NCBI RefSeq assembly: GCF_000259505.1
Contig: NZ_AJMM01000026.1
Location: 1 to 64,000, forward strand
Reading direction: 5' to 3'
DNA: 64,000 nucleotides
Source of the DNA: Streptococcus sp. SK643
GTDB taxonomy: Bacteria > Bacillota > Bacilli > Lactobacillales > Streptococcaceae
Below are positions 37,190 through 46,130 of the stretch, one piece after another; within the stretch, counting starts at the first letter, position 1, and the number at the start of each line of letters is the position of its first letter. The notes under the pieces are model-generated. The model saw only the letters and a list, made by a program, of their open reading frames with translations. It was not told the origin of the DNA and searched no databases. Both the position numbers and the translations under genes were made by a program.

Positions 37190-37275
37190 TGCGGAGAGAG
37201 GGACTTGAACCCTCACGACCTAAAGCGGTCACAGGATCCTTAGTCCTGCGCGTCTGCCAATTCCGCCATCCCCGC
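37190..37275 (-). tRNA. tRNA-Leu, anticodon AAG
   Basis: 86 nucleotides without an encoded CCA. Acceptor stem GCGGGGA/UCUCCGC (one G-U), discriminator A, D-arm with GGCGGAAUUGGCAGACGC, anticodon stem CAGGA/UCCUG with loop CUAAGGA giving anticodon AAG, a long variable arm of the class II type (GACCGCUUUAGGUC), and T arm GAGGGUUCAAGUCCCUC. It reads CUU/CUC (and CUA if A34 becomes inosine) leucine codons. It is a single tRNA with its own promoter and terminator. Confidence 0.95.
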
Positions 37276-37290
37276 GTCGATTACTTTACT

Positions 37291-37319
37291 AGTATATCAA
37301 CTTTTAGGATACTTGTCAA
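37291..37319 (-). promoter_or_regulatory. Consensus promoter of tRNA-Leu
   Basis: Minus strand TTGACA (37319-37314), 17 bases, TATACT (37296-37291) with a TGA extension just before the -10, about 15 bases from the tRNA 5' end. A near-perfect strong promoter. Confidence 0.88.
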
Positions 37320-37356
37320 CACTTTTTTTCAAAAATTTTTCATTTCATCAACCAAA

Positions 37357-37932
37357 TTACTCTGAAATTTCATTTAGATTTTCATCTACTAGCTTGGCTC
37401 CAAGTGTATTTTTGAAATGTCCTAGGGCAAATTGATGGTTTTCAGGCCAGATAGAAGCAACCGCTGGCTTGACAATCTCAATCTCATACCCTAGATTATA
37501 GGCATCTATAGCTGTGTGCAGGACACATATATCCGTCAAAACTCCTGTTAAGATAACTGTAGAAATTCGACGCTCTCTCAAACGGATATCCAAGTCAGTC
37601 CCTGAAAAAGCTGAGTAATGACGTTTATCCATCCAAAAGACACGACTATCTGAACCATGCTCTTGATAAAAAGTCTCCAAATCTCCGTATAAATTCCGTC
37701 CACTAGTCCCTATCAGATTATGAGGAGGAAATAGTTTACTTTCTGGATGGAAACAATCGTTTTCTTCGTGAGCATCGATAGTAAAGAAGATATAATCTCC
37801 GCGTTCAAAAGCTAATCGAGTCACCTTGCTAATAGCTTCTGAAATTGCCTGAGCTGGAGCGCCTGCTGTCAATTTTCCACTATCTGCAACAAAATCTTCT
37901 GTATAATCAATCGAAATTAAAGCCTTTGTCAT
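37357..37932 (-). CDS. pncA: Nicotinamidase (PncA)
   Basis: 191 residues, isochorismatase-like hydrolase converting nicotinamide to nicotinate for NAD salvage. Catalytic triad Asp9, Lys103 and Cys136 (LTDICVLHT); metal ligands in TIDAHEEN (Asp53, His55) and His71. A cis-peptide motif sits just before the Cys. Its ATG overlaps the codY stop (TAATG), so it is translationally coupled to codY. Confidence 0.95.
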   Translation of the reverse strand: MTKALISIDYTEDFVADSGKLTAGAPAQAISEAISKVTRLAFERGDYIFFTIDAHEENDCFHPESKLFPPHNLIGTSGRNLYGDLETFYQEHGSDSRVFWMDKRHYSAFSGTDLDIRLRERRISTVILTGVLTDICVLHTAIDAYNLGYEIEIVKPAVASIWPENHQFALGHFKNTLGAKLVDENLNEISE

Positions 37933-38720
37933 TAGTAATCTCTTTTCTTCACTTCTTCAAAAATATCTGAAATCAAGACCTTAAGATAGGTTCCCTTCAT
38001 TCCAAGCGATCGACTTTCAATAATCCCAGCGGACTCAAGTTTACGAAGCGCATTTACAATCACTGAACGTGTAATCCCGATACGGTCTGCAATCACTGAA
38101 GCTGTTAATTGACCTTCGTTTCCATTTAACTCAGCTAAAATAGCTGATACAGCACGTAATTCTGAGTAGGAAAGGGTATTAACCGCCATCGTGACTGCTG
38201 TCCGACGACGAATATTTTTTTCATCTTCTTCACGTTGGAAGTTTAGGAGTTGAATACCAACAACGGTACTTGCAATCTCAACAAGAATCAAGTCCTCATC
38301 GTCAAATTGTTTATCATTACGCCAGATAATAAGAGAACCAAGACGAATCCCCGATACATGGATAGGGGCAATCGTTGTCAATCCATCAGGAAAATCTGAT
38401 CGGCTCTCTACAGGAAAGATACTCAAATCGTGATCTACAGTCAGGTTGGCCTCTGTGTCGTAAATCATGTTGGCTCCCTGAATATAGACTTCAGGGAAAA
38501 TCTTAGTTTGGAAAAACTGCTCTACACGGTCTGTGTTAGTTTTATAGCGCATGAAGTATCCCAACAGACGTCCCTTACTACTCACAATACAAGCATTACA
38601 ATCAATAATATCTGCTAATTGACGCATAATGGCATTGTAAGGCAATTCATCCTGCAACCGTTCCTCAGAACGTTTCAAAATAGATGTGATTTTTCGTGTT
38701 TTTTCTAATAAATGTGCCAT
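37932..38720 (-). CDS. codY: CodY, branched-chain amino acid-responsive global repressor
   Basis: 262 residues. N-terminal GAF domain binding Ile/Leu/Val (about 1-155; [33 protein letters not shown]), a linker helix, and the C-terminal winged HTH ([26 protein letters not shown]). It represses amino acid acquisition, metabolism and, in pneumococcus, iron uptake genes. A CodY-like box sits next to its own promoter. Confidence 0.97.
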   Translation of the reverse strand: MAHLLEKTRKITSILKRSEERLQDELPYNAIMRQLADIIDCNACIVSSKGRLLGYFMRYKTNTDRVEQFFQTKIFPEVYIQGANMIYDTEANLTVDHDLSIFPVESRSDFPDGLTTIAPIHVSGIRLGSLIIWRNDKQFDDEDLILVEIASTVVGIQLLNFQREEDEKNIRRRTAVTMAVNTLSYSELRAVSAILAELNGNEGQLTASVIADRIGITRSVIVNALRKLESAGIIESRSLGMKGTYLKVLISDIFEEVKKRDY

Positions 38721-38746
38721 TTTTCACCTCGTATTTAATCGCTTCC

Positions 38747-38775
38747 ATTATAACATAAAGACCTTGAATTTTCAA
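38747..38775 (-). promoter_or_regulatory. Promoter of codY-pncA
   Basis: Minus strand TTGAAA (38775-38770), 17 bases, TATAAT (38752-38747), followed by RBS gaggtg and the ATG at 38720. Confidence 0.8.
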
Positions 38776-38776
38776 T

Positions 38777-38791
38777 TATTATCTGAAAATT
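38777..38791 (-). promoter_or_regulatory. CodY box directly upstream of the codY -35
   Basis: AATTTTCAGATAATA on the minus strand matches 13 of 15 positions of the CodY consensus AATTTTCWGAAAATT. It is adjacent to the codY -35, consistent with autorepression. The consensus is established; occupancy here is inference. Confidence 0.6.
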
Positions 38792-38946
38792 GCTTATTTA
38801 ATTGCAATTTAAAAAAACAAGAATATTTTAACTAAATTTTCTAATTATCTATTGACAAGTTAGATATTTTTTTGTATGATGATATTATAAGAAGATAATA
38901 TAACTATTTTATTTATCCTTCTTTCAAAATTCGGTCTCCTTATATA

Positions 38947-38974
38947 AAAAAGCGATTCTAGTGAATCGCTTTTT
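38947..38974. terminator. Terminator of the DEAD-box helicase gene
   Basis: Perfect 12-bp stem aaaaagcgattc / gaatcgcttttt with loop tagt, one base past the helicase stop; it is symmetric and may act in both directions. Confidence 0.88.
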
Positions 38975-38975
38975 C

Positions 38976-40553
38976 TTATTTATCACCCTTATTACGAATA
39001 ACAAAGCCTGTCTTCTTCTCACTTGAAGTGTTGTGAGGTTTTTTATTGTCTTTATTACGATAACGTCTGTCTTTATCAAAACGATCGTTGCCACGACTTC
39101 CTTTTTTAAAATCATCACGACGACCACCACGACGGTTGTCTCCATGGCGATTATCACGACGGTCATCTCCACGACGACCTCCCTTACCTTTACCTCCGAA
39201 GCCATTACCTGATGGTTTAAACGGTAGTGGTTTTTCACGCGCGATCTCAACTTCAGGTAGACTATCTGGATCTTGAACAGTCAGACTCAAGATATACATG
39301 GCCAACTCTTCTGGAGTAAATTCGGCAGCTAGCTTACGAGCATCCTTACCAAATTTCTCAAAGTTGGCACGAATAGTCTCATCTGTAAAATCACGTTCGA
39401 TTTTCTTGATAGCTACGTGTTTTTTTGCTTGGAAGGCTTCTTCTGCACTTGCAGGTTTGAGACCTTTCATGCGTTTCTTAGTCAAGTTTTCAATGATTTG
39501 GAGGTAGCCCATTTCATTTGGTGATACGAAAGTAATAGACTGACCTGACTTACCAGCACGACCTGTACGACCGATACGGTGAACATAACTTTCAGGATCT
39601 TGAGGAATATCGTAGTTATAGACATGGGTCACACCTGAAATATCCAACCCACGCGCTGCAACGTCTGTCGCAACCAAAACATCAAGATTGCCATTTTTAA
39701 AATCACGAAGGACACGAAGACGCTTGTTTTGGTCTAGGTCTCCATGAATTCCTTCTGCACGGAAGCCACGGATTTTAAGACCACGAGTCAATTCATCTAC
39801 ACGGCGTTTTGTACGACCAAATACGATAGCAAGCTCAGGCTGTTCCACATCCATAAGACGAGTCATTGTATCAAATTTTTCTTGTTCTTTAACACGAATA
39901 TAGTATTGGTCAACCAATTCTGTTGTCAATTCCTTAGCTGCAATCTTGACATGCTCAGGTTCTTTCATGAACTGAACACCGATACGTTTGATGGCATCTG
40001 GCATAGTTGCTGAGAAAAGTAAGGTTTGACGGCTTTCAGGAACACGGGAGATGATAGCTTCAATGTCTTCAAGGAAGCCCATGTTAAGCATTTCATCCGC
40101 TTCGTCAAGGATAAGAGTTTCAATATCTTGTAATTTCAAGGCCTTGCGTTTAATCAAGTCCAAAAGGCGACCAGGTGTTCCCACCACTATATGGGCACCA
40201 GATTTAAGAGCCTTAATTTGTTTTTCAATGCTTGATCCGCCATATACTGAACGGACTTTAACTCCCTTACTACGACCAAAACGGAAGAGTTCTTCTTGAC
40301 TTTGGACAGCTAATTCACGAGTCGGAGCAATCACCAAGGCTTGGATAGTTGCATCTTCTGTATGAATTTTTTCAAGAGTTGGTAGACCAAAGGCAGCAGT
40401 TTTACCTGTACCAGTCTGGGCTTGACCAATCACATCTTTGCCTTCTAGAGCCAATGGAATGGTTTGCTCTTGGATAGGACTGGCTTCTACAAAACCAGCT
40501 TTTTCAATCTCTGCTAGCAAATCAGCAGACAAGTTTAATTCATTAAATTTCAC
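38976..40553 (-). CDS. cshA: DEAD-box RNA helicase (CshA/DeaD type)
   Basis: 525 residues. Q motif (GFVEASPIQEQTIP), motif I AQTGTGKT, Ia PTRELA, II DEAD, III SAT, V DVAARGLDISGV and VI HRIGRTGR are all present. The C-terminal tail (about 445-525) is rich in Arg, Gly and Asp (RRDDFKKGSRGNDRF) and probably binds RNA. It likely remodels mRNA and ribosome intermediates in the cold and associates with the RNA degradosome, where RNase J also acts. The gene is unrelated to the surface adhesin that shares the name CshA. A structured leader precedes it. Confidence 0.95.
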   Translation of the reverse strand: MKFNELNLSADLLAEIEKAGFVEASPIQEQTIPLALEGKDVIGQAQTGTGKTAAFGLPTLEKIHTEDATIQALVIAPTRELAVQSQEELFRFGRSKGVKVRSVYGGSSIEKQIKALKSGAHIVVGTPGRLLDLIKRKALKLQDIETLILDEADEMLNMGFLEDIEAIISRVPESRQTLLFSATMPDAIKRIGVQFMKEPEHVKIAAKELTTELVDQYYIRVKEQEKFDTMTRLMDVEQPELAIVFGRTKRRVDELTRGLKIRGFRAEGIHGDLDQNKRLRVLRDFKNGNLDVLVATDVAARGLDISGVTHVYNYDIPQDPESYVHRIGRTGRAGKSGQSITFVSPNEMGYLQIIENLTKKRMKGLKPASAEEAFQAKKHVAIKKIERDFTDETIRANFEKFGKDARKLAAEFTPEELAMYILSLTVQDPDSLPEVEIAREKPLPFKPSGNGFGGKGKGGRRGDDRRDNRHGDNRRGGRRDDFKKGSRGNDRFDKDRRYRNKDNKKPHNTSSEKKTGFVIRNKGDK

Positions 40554-40571
40554 GTTATTCTTCTTTCTAAA

Positions 40572-40596
40572 GGTGGTGCGAAGCCACCCTATAGGG
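40572..40596 (-). promoter_or_regulatory. Overlapping hairpins in the helicase mRNA leader
   Basis: In the minus-strand leader, GGTGGCTTCGCACCACC can fold with a short loop, and the adjacent palindrome CCCTATAGGG plus AAGCC...GGCTT offers a competing fold. The structure ends about 18 bases before the start of a weak RBS region for the ATG at 40553. Could be a cold-responsive leader; that is inference. Confidence 0.4.
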
Positions 40597-40848
40597 CTTA
40601 GTTTATACTTTTCTTTTTATGACGTATTTTCATATACTGGATATAAAATCGTGTTGCTTCTTTTCCACAAAAGAAAAGTACTGTTTTCTCTGCAACCTAT
40701 CTAGTATAACACAAGACCAGAGCAAAAGATAGTTAAATCCGTCGATAAAGTCATGTAAACGATTTTTCTAAGAAAATGAGACTAAAATACCAACCATTTC
40801 ATAAACTTTTTTAAAGCGTAGCAGAATTGTGCAAAAGTTTTTTTCTTG

Positions 40849-40857
40849 TGCTAGAAT
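40849..40857 (+). promoter_or_regulatory. Extended -10 promoter of the flavoprotein gene
   Basis: TGCTAGAAT (TGn plus TAGAAT) 25 bases before the ATG, with RBS aggagg in the leader. The -35 is poor, as usual for extended -10 promoters. Confidence 0.65.
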
Positions 40858-40882
40858 GAAATGCGAATAGGAGGAACTCTAA

Positions 40883-42199
40883 ATGTTAACTTATGATTTA
40901 ATCGTTATCGGATTTGGTAAAGCTGGTAAAACACTAGCTGGTAAATTGGCTTCAGCTGGCAAAAAAGTTGCCCTCGTTGAACGTAGCAAGGCTATGTACG
41001 GTGGAACTTGTATCAACATTGGTTGTATCCCAACTAAAACTTTGCTGGTTGCTGCTGAGAAAGACTTGTCTTTTGAAGAAGTCATTGCTACCAAAAACAC
41101 TATCACTGGTCGCCTCAACGGTAAAAACTATGCGACTGTTGCTGGTACAGGCGTGGACATCTTTGATGCGGAAGCTCACTTCCTTTCAAATAAAGTCATC
41201 GAAATCCAAGCTGGTGATGAAAAGAAAGAACTGACCGCTGAAACAATCGTCATCAACACTGGTGCTGTTTCAAACGTCTTGCCAATCCCTGGACTTGCTA
41301 CAAGCAAAAACGTCTTTGACTCAACAGGTATTCAAAACTTGGACAAATTGCCTGAAAAACTTGGAGTTCTTGGTGGAGGAAATATCGGTCTTGAATTTGC
41401 TGGTCTTTACAACAAACTTGGAAGCAAGGTTACAGTTCTAGACGCCTTGGATACTTTCCTACCTCGTGCAGAACCTTCCATCGCAGCTCTTGCTAAGCAA
41501 TATATGGAAGAAGACGGTATTGAATTGCTTCAAAATATCCGCACTACTGAAATCAAAAACGATGGTGACCAAGTGCTCCTCGTAACTGAAAACGAAACTT
41601 ACCGTTTCGACGCCCTTCTCTACTCAACTGGACGCAAACCAAATGTAGAACCACTTCAACTTGAAAATACAGATATTGAACTAACTGAACGTGGTGCTAT
41701 TAAAGTAGACAAACATTGTCAAACAAACGTTCCTGGTGTCTTTGCAGTTGGAGATGTCAACGGTGGCCTTCAATTTACTTACATTTCACTTGATGACTTC
41801 CGTGTTGTCTACAGCTACCTTGCTGGAGATGGCAGCTACACTCTTGAAGACCGTCTCAATGTACCAAATACTATGTTTATCACACCTGCACTTTCACAAG
41901 TTGGTTTGACTGAAAGCCAAGCAGCTGATTTGAAACTTCCATACGCCGTTAAGGAAATTCCTGTTGCAGCAATGCCTCGTGGTCACGTAAATGGAGATCT
42001 TCGCGGAGCTTTCAAAGCTGTTGTTAATACTGAAACAAAAGAAATTCTTGGAGCAAGCATCTTCTCAGAAGGTTCTCAAGAAATCATCAACATCATCACT
42101 GTTGCTATGGACAACAAGATTCCTTACACTTACTTCACAAAACAAATCTTCACTCACCCAACCTTGGCTGAGAACTTGAATGACTTGTTTGCGATTTAA
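40883..42199 (+). CDS. har: RclA/Har-like flavoprotein disulfide reductase
   Basis: 438 residues, pyridine nucleotide-disulfide oxidoreductase class I. FAD site IGFGKAGKTLAGKLA, redox-active pair Cys43-Cys48 in GGTCINIGCIPTK, NAD(P) site GVLGGGNIGLEFAGLY, second FAD motif GVFAVGDVNG, and a C-terminal dimerisation domain. It is shorter than glutathione reductase and close to E. coli RclA. I recall the pneumococcal protein at this locus (between the helicase and murT) as a hypothiocyanous acid reductase (Har) that protects against host oxidants; the symbol rests on that recall. Monocistronic, with a terminator. Confidence 0.85.
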   Translation: MLTYDLIVIGFGKAGKTLAGKLASAGKKVALVERSKAMYGGTCINIGCIPTKTLLVAAEKDLSFEEVIATKNTITGRLNGKNYATVAGTGVDIFDAEAHFLSNKVIEIQAGDEKKELTAETIVINTGAVSNVLPIPGLATSKNVFDSTGIQNLDKLPEKLGVLGGGNIGLEFAGLYNKLGSKVTVLDALDTFLPRAEPSIAALAKQYMEEDGIELLQNIRTTEIKNDGDQVLLVTENETYRFDALLYSTGRKPNVEPLQLENTDIELTERGAIKVDKHCQTNVPGVFAVGDVNGGLQFTYISLDDFRVVYSYLAGDGSYTLEDRLNVPNTMFITPALSQVGLTESQAADLKLPYAVKEIPVAAMPRGHVNGDLRGAFKAVVNTETKEILGASIFSEGSQEIINIITVAMDNKIPYTYFTKQIFTHPTLAENLNDLFAI

Positions 42200-42219
42200 G
42201 TTGAAGTCTCATCTTAACC

Positions 42220-42245
42220 AACAGCCCTCTTGGGGCTGTTTTTGC
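42220..42245 (+). terminator. Terminator of the flavoprotein gene
   Basis: Perfect 8-bp stem aacagccc/gggctgtt with a 5-base loop, followed by TTTTT, 20 bases past the stop. Confidence 0.9.
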
Positions 42246-42282
42246 TTCTGCGAAATCTCAAATCCGTCTTTTCCCTCTTTTG

Positions 42283-42291
42283 TGATATAAT
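42283..42291 (+). promoter_or_regulatory. Extended -10 promoter giving a probable leaderless murT mRNA
   Basis: TGATATAAT (TGn plus perfect TATAAT). The -10 ends at 42291 and the ATG begins at 42298, where transcription would be expected to start. No Shine-Dalgarno sequence precedes the ATG. Confidence 0.75.
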
Positions 42292-42297
42292 AGAAAC

Positions 42298-43641
42298 ATG
42301 AATTTAAAAACGACTTTTGGGCTCCTTGCTGGACGTTCTTCTCACTTAATCTTAAGCCGTCTTGGCCGTGGGAGTACCCTTCCAGGAAAACTCGCCCTTC
42401 AATTTGATAAAGATATTTTACAACACCTTGCTAGGAACTACGAGATTGTCGTGGTCACTGGAACCAACGGAAAAACCTTGACAACTGCCCTCACTGTTGG
42501 TATTTTAAATGAGGTTTATGGTCATGTTTTGACTAACCCAAGTGGTGCTAATATGATTACAGGGATCACTACGACCTTCTTGACTGCCAAATCCTCTAAA
42601 ACTGGAAAAAACATTGCAGTATTAGAAATAGACGAAGCCAGTCTTTCTCGTATCTGTGACTACATCAAGCCCAGTCTTTTTGTCATTACCAATATCTTCC
42701 GTGACCAGATGGACCGCTACGGGGAGATTTACACAACTTACAAGATGATTTTGGATGCCATTCGAAAAGTTCCAACCGCTACTGTACTTCTCAATGGAGA
42801 TAGTCCACTTTTCTACAAACCGGATATTCCAAATCCTGTGCAGTATTTTGGGTTTGACTTAGAAAAAGGACCCGCTCGAGAAGCTCACTACAATACAGAG
42901 GGTATTCTCTGCCCTTATTGTCAAGGTATCCTCAAGTATGAACACAATACCTATGCAAACTTGGGTGCCTATATCTGTGAAGGCTGTGGATGTAAACGTC
43001 CAGATCTCGACTATCGCTTGACAGACTTAGTTGAGTTAACCAATAATCGCTCTCGCTTTGTCATTGACGGCCAAGAATACGGTATCCAAATCGGCGGACT
43101 CTATAATATCTACAACGCCCTAGCTGCAGTTGCCATCGCCCGTTTCCTCGGCGCAGATTCGCAACTCATCAAACAAGGATTTGATAAGAGTCGTGCTGTC
43201 TTTGGACGCCAGGAAACCTTCCATATCGGGGATAAGGAATGTACTCTGGTCCTCATTAAGAATCCTGTCGGTGCAACTCAGGCGATTGAAATGATTAAGC
43301 TAGCTCCTTATCCATTTAGCCTATCTGTTCTCCTCAATGCCAACTACGCTGACGGTATTGATACCAGCTGGATTTGGGATGCTGACTTTGAGCAAATTAC
43401 TGAAATGGACATCCCTGAAATCAACGCTGGCGGTGTTCGGCATTCTGAAATTGCCCGTCGCTTACGTGTCACAGGCTATCCAGCTAGTCAAATCACTGAA
43501 ACAAGCAACCTAGAGCAAGTCCTTAAAACCATCGAAAATCAAGAATGTAAACATGCTTATATCCTTGCAACCTATACTGCTATGCTTGAATTCCGCGAAC
43601 TACTGGCTAGTCGGCAGATTGTTAGAAAGGAGATGAATTAA
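42298..43641 (+). CDS. murT: MurT, lipid II isoglutaminyl synthase subunit
   Basis: 447 residues, Mur-ligase-like. ATP site GTNGKT (55-60), ligase core with [13 protein letters not shown], an inserted zinc ribbon with Cys205, Cys208, Cys227 and Cys230, and the C-terminal DUF1727 domain with [12 protein letters not shown]. With GatD it amidates D-isoglutamate to D-isoglutamine in lipid II, needed for efficient transpeptidation. It shares TAATG with gatD (stop overlaps start). The start is set by the conserved N terminus [12 protein letters not shown]; there is no RBS. Confidence 0.96.
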   Translation: MNLKTTFGLLAGRSSHLILSRLGRGSTLPGKLALQFDKDILQHLARNYEIVVVTGTNGKTLTTALTVGILNEVYGHVLTNPSGANMITGITTTFLTAKSSKTGKNIAVLEIDEASLSRICDYIKPSLFVITNIFRDQMDRYGEIYTTYKMILDAIRKVPTATVLLNGDSPLFYKPDIPNPVQYFGFDLEKGPAREAHYNTEGILCPYCQGILKYEHNTYANLGAYICEGCGCKRPDLDYRLTDLVELTNNRSRFVIDGQEYGIQIGGLYNIYNALAAVAIARFLGADSQLIKQGFDKSRAVFGRQETFHIGDKECTLVLIKNPVGATQAIEMIKLAPYPFSLSVLLNANYADGIDTSWIWDADFEQITEMDIPEINAGGVRHSEIARRLRVTGYPASQITETSNLEQVLKTIENQECKHAYILATYTAMLEFRELLASRQIVRKEMN

Positions 43642-44423
43642 TGGTTTATACTTCACTTTCCTCAAAAGATGGCATCTATCCATATCAACTCAACATTGCC
43701 CACCTCTATGGAAATCTCATGAATACCTATGGGGACAATGGAAACATCCTCATGCTCAAGTATGTAGCTGAAAAGCTAGGTGCTTATGTAACAGTTGACA
43801 TCGTTTCTCTCCATGATGATTTTGATGAAAATTACTATGATATCGCCTTTTTCGGTGGTGGTCAAGACTTTGAACAAAGTATCATTGCTAGTGATTTACC
43901 TGCTAAAAAAGAGAGCATTGACAACTACATTCAAAACGACGGTGTAGTTCTTGCTATCTGCGGTGGCTTCCAACTACTGGGGCAATATTATATTGAAGCT
44001 TCAGGAAAACGTATTGAAGGGCTAGGAGTTATGGGTCACTATACCCTTAACCAGACCAATAATCGCTTTATCGGCGATATCAAGATTCACAATGAAGACT
44101 TCGATGAAACCTACTATGGATTTGAAAATCACCAGGGCCGTACCTTCCTCTCAGACGATCAAAAACCGCTGGGACAGGTGGTATATGGAAATGGAAATAA
44201 CGAAGAAAAAGTCGGAGAAGGGGTTCATTACAAGAATGTCTTTGGTTCCTACTTCCACGGACCTATCCTATCTCGCAATGCCAATCTAGCTTATCGCCTT
44301 GTTACCACTGCCCTCAAGAAAAAATATGATCAAGACCTTGTTTTACCAGCCTATGAAGATATTCTCAGCCAAGAAATCGCTGAAGAGTACAGTGACGTGA
44401 AAAGCAAGGCTGACTTTTCATAA
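43641..44423 (+). CDS. gatD: GatD, glutamine amidotransferase subunit of lipid II isoglutaminyl synthase
   Basis: 260 residues, class I glutaminase (CobQ/GATase-3 like). The nucleophile is Cys107 in [14 protein letters not shown]; the catalytic His is probably in [10 protein letters not shown]. It releases ammonia from glutamine and passes it to MurT. It is translationally coupled to murT. The Gram-positive MurT/GatD complex is essential in pneumococcus (established). Confidence 0.96.
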   Translation: MVYTSLSSKDGIYPYQLNIAHLYGNLMNTYGDNGNILMLKYVAEKLGAYVTVDIVSLHDDFDENYYDIAFFGGGQDFEQSIIASDLPAKKESIDNYIQNDGVVLAICGGFQLLGQYYIEASGKRIEGLGVMGHYTLNQTNNRFIGDIKIHNEDFDETYYGFENHQGRTFLSDDQKPLGQVVYGNGNNEEKVGEGVHYKNVFGSYFHGPILSRNANLAYRLVTTALKKKYDQDLVLPAYEDILSQEIAEEYSDVKSKADFS

Positions 44424-44439
44424 AGACAAAGCCATACTC

Positions 44440-44475
44440 AAAAGAACTCCACTAAATTGTTGGGGTTCTTTTTAC
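44440..44475 (+). terminator. Terminator of murT-gatD
   Basis: aaagaactcc (44441-44450) pairs with ggggttcttt (44462-44471) with one G-U pair, then T residues; 17 bases past the gatD stop. Confidence 0.78.
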
Positions 44476-44549
44476 CTATTCTTTTACCCTTCTCCCTTGC
44501 ATTTTCTCTCATTTTTTGCCAAAATAGAGGGGTAGAAAGAAGGTAGCAT

Positions 44550-45632
44550 ATGTCTAAATTACAACAAATCGTAACATATCTTGAAACTGAAAAACTAGAC
44601 GTCGCTGTCGTATCTGACCCCGTCACAATCAATTACCTCACTGGCTTTTACAGTGATCCCCATGAACGCCAAATGTTTCTTTTTGTCCTAGCAGATCAGG
44701 AACCTCTCCTCTTTGTCCCAGCCCTTGAGGTTGAGCGTGCTACTAGCACTGTTTCCTTCCCAGTTGTGGGCTATGTAGATTCTGAAAATCCATGGCAAAA
44801 AATGAAACATGCCCTTCCACAGCTTGACTTCAAACGTGTCGCTGTTGAGTTTGACAATCTCATCTTGACCAAATATCATGGCTTGAAAATAGTCTTTGAA
44901 ACTGCTGAGTTTGAAAACCTCACACCTCGTATCCAACGCATGCGCCTCATCAAATCTGCTGACGAAGTGCAAAAAATGATGGTTGCAGGTCTCTATGCGG
45001 ACAAGGCTGTTAATGTTGGTTTTGATAATATTTCTCTTGATAAGACAGAGACAGATATCATTGCTCAAATCGACTTTGCCATGAAACGTGAAGGTTATGA
45101 AATGAGTTTTGATACCATGGTCTTGACTGGCGATAACGCTGCAAATCCACACGGTATTCCAGCAGCTAACAAGGTTGAAAATGATGCTCTTCTCCTCTTT
45201 GACCTGGGTGTTCTAGTTAACGGCTATGCGTCAGATATGACTCGTACAGTCGCTGTCGGAAAACCTGACCAATTCAAGAAAGATATTTACAACTTGACCC
45301 TCGAAGCCCAACAAGCTGCTCTTGACTTTATCAAACCAGGTGTGACTGCTCATGAAGTAGACCGCGCTGCCCGTGAAGTCATCGAAAAAGCTGGTTATGG
45401 TGAGTACTTCAACCACCGTCTTGGTCACGGAATAGGTATGGATGTCCATGAATTCCCATCTATCATGGAAGGAAACGACATGGTCATCGAAGAAGGCATG
45501 TGCTTCTCTGTTGAACCTGGTATCTATATCCCTGGTAAAGTAGGTGTCCGTATCGAAGACTGTGGTGTTGTTACCAAGGATGGCTTTGACCTCTTTACAA
45601 GCACCAGCAAAGACTTACTTTATTTTGATTAA
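44550..45632 (+). CDS. pepQ: Xaa-Pro dipeptidase / aminopeptidase P family (PepQ)
   Basis: 360 residues, M24 metallopeptidase. N-terminal creatinase-like domain (1-130), then the pita-bread domain with metal ligands in FDLGVLVNGYASDMTRT (two Asp), GHGIGMDVHE (His), SVEPGIY (Glu) and VRIEDCG (Glu). It cleaves dipeptides with C-terminal proline in the cytoplasm. Monocistronic, with a symmetric terminator right after. Confidence 0.95.
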   Translation: MSKLQQIVTYLETEKLDVAVVSDPVTINYLTGFYSDPHERQMFLFVLADQEPLLFVPALEVERATSTVSFPVVGYVDSENPWQKMKHALPQLDFKRVAVEFDNLILTKYHGLKIVFETAEFENLTPRIQRMRLIKSADEVQKMMVAGLYADKAVNVGFDNISLDKTETDIIAQIDFAMKREGYEMSFDTMVLTGDNAANPHGIPAANKVENDALLLFDLGVLVNGYASDMTRTVAVGKPDQFKKDIYNLTLEAQQAALDFIKPGVTAHEVDRAAREVIEKAGYGEYFNHRLGHGIGMDVHEFPSIMEGNDMVIEEGMCFSVEPGIYIPGKVGVRIEDCGVVTKDGFDLFTSTSKDLLYFD

Positions 45633-45641
45633 ATCTACACA

Positions 45642-45670
45642 AAAAAGTTAGCTCAAATAGCTAACTTTTT
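45642..45670. terminator. Shared terminator of pepQ and the convergent ECF operon
   Basis: Perfect 12-bp stem aaaaagttagct / agctaacttttt with loop caaat, between convergent genes. It overlaps the stop codon of the ECF S component gene. Confidence 0.9.
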
Positions 45671-46130
45671 ACTTTATCTTCTTGATACTTTGGTTCAAAA
45701 TAAATCCGACAACCATTCCCACGATATTTTGCATGAAATTTGGTAAAATTTCTGGTAGAGCTGCAGCCCAGCCATTCATCAATGTAGAACCCAAGGCGTA
45801 ACCTCCTACCATGGCAATCGTTGCTAAGATAAGGCCTAACCACTGAGTTTTTCCTTTAAATCCTGCGAAAAATCCCTGCAAGCCATGGTTTACCAGACTA
45901 AAGAACATCCACTGAGGATAGCCTGATAAGAGGTCAATGAGGAATCCAGCCAATCCTCCAACAATAGCCCCTTCACGACTACCAAAGTAAAAGGCCGTAA
46001 AGAAGACACCCGCATCTAAAAGAGTTAGAATGCCTGTCGGTGTTGGAATTTTTAAGAAATAACCTAGAACCACAGAGAGGGCGGTTAATAGGGATACAAG
46101 GGCGATTTTAGTTGTTTTGGTTTGCTTCAT
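45669..46130 (-). CDS. ECF transporter S component (vitamin B6 or pyrimidine type)
   Basis: 153 residues with about six hydrophobic segments; the ECF S-component pattern is visible in ALVSLLTALSVVLGYFLKIPTPTGILTLLDAGVFF and GREGAIVGGLAGFLIDLL-like residues 50-70. It supplies substrate specificity to the shared EcfAA'T module encoded elsewhere. It overlaps the kinase gene by 23 bases, so the substrate is probably the kinase's precursor: pyridoxine or hydroxymethylpyrimidine. Confidence 0.82.
   Translation of the reverse strand: MKQTKTTKIALVSLLTALSVVLGYFLKIPTPTGILTLLDAGVFFTAFYFGSREGAIVGGLAGFLIDLLSGYPQWMFFSLVNHGLQGFFAGFKGKTQWLGLILATIAMVGGYALGSTLMNGWAAALPEILPNFMQNIVGMVVGFILNQSIKKIK

Noticed and set aside
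38924..39250. Second frame inside the helicase C-terminal region
   Set aside because: Alternate frame of the Arg/Gly-rich repeat codons; a shadow.
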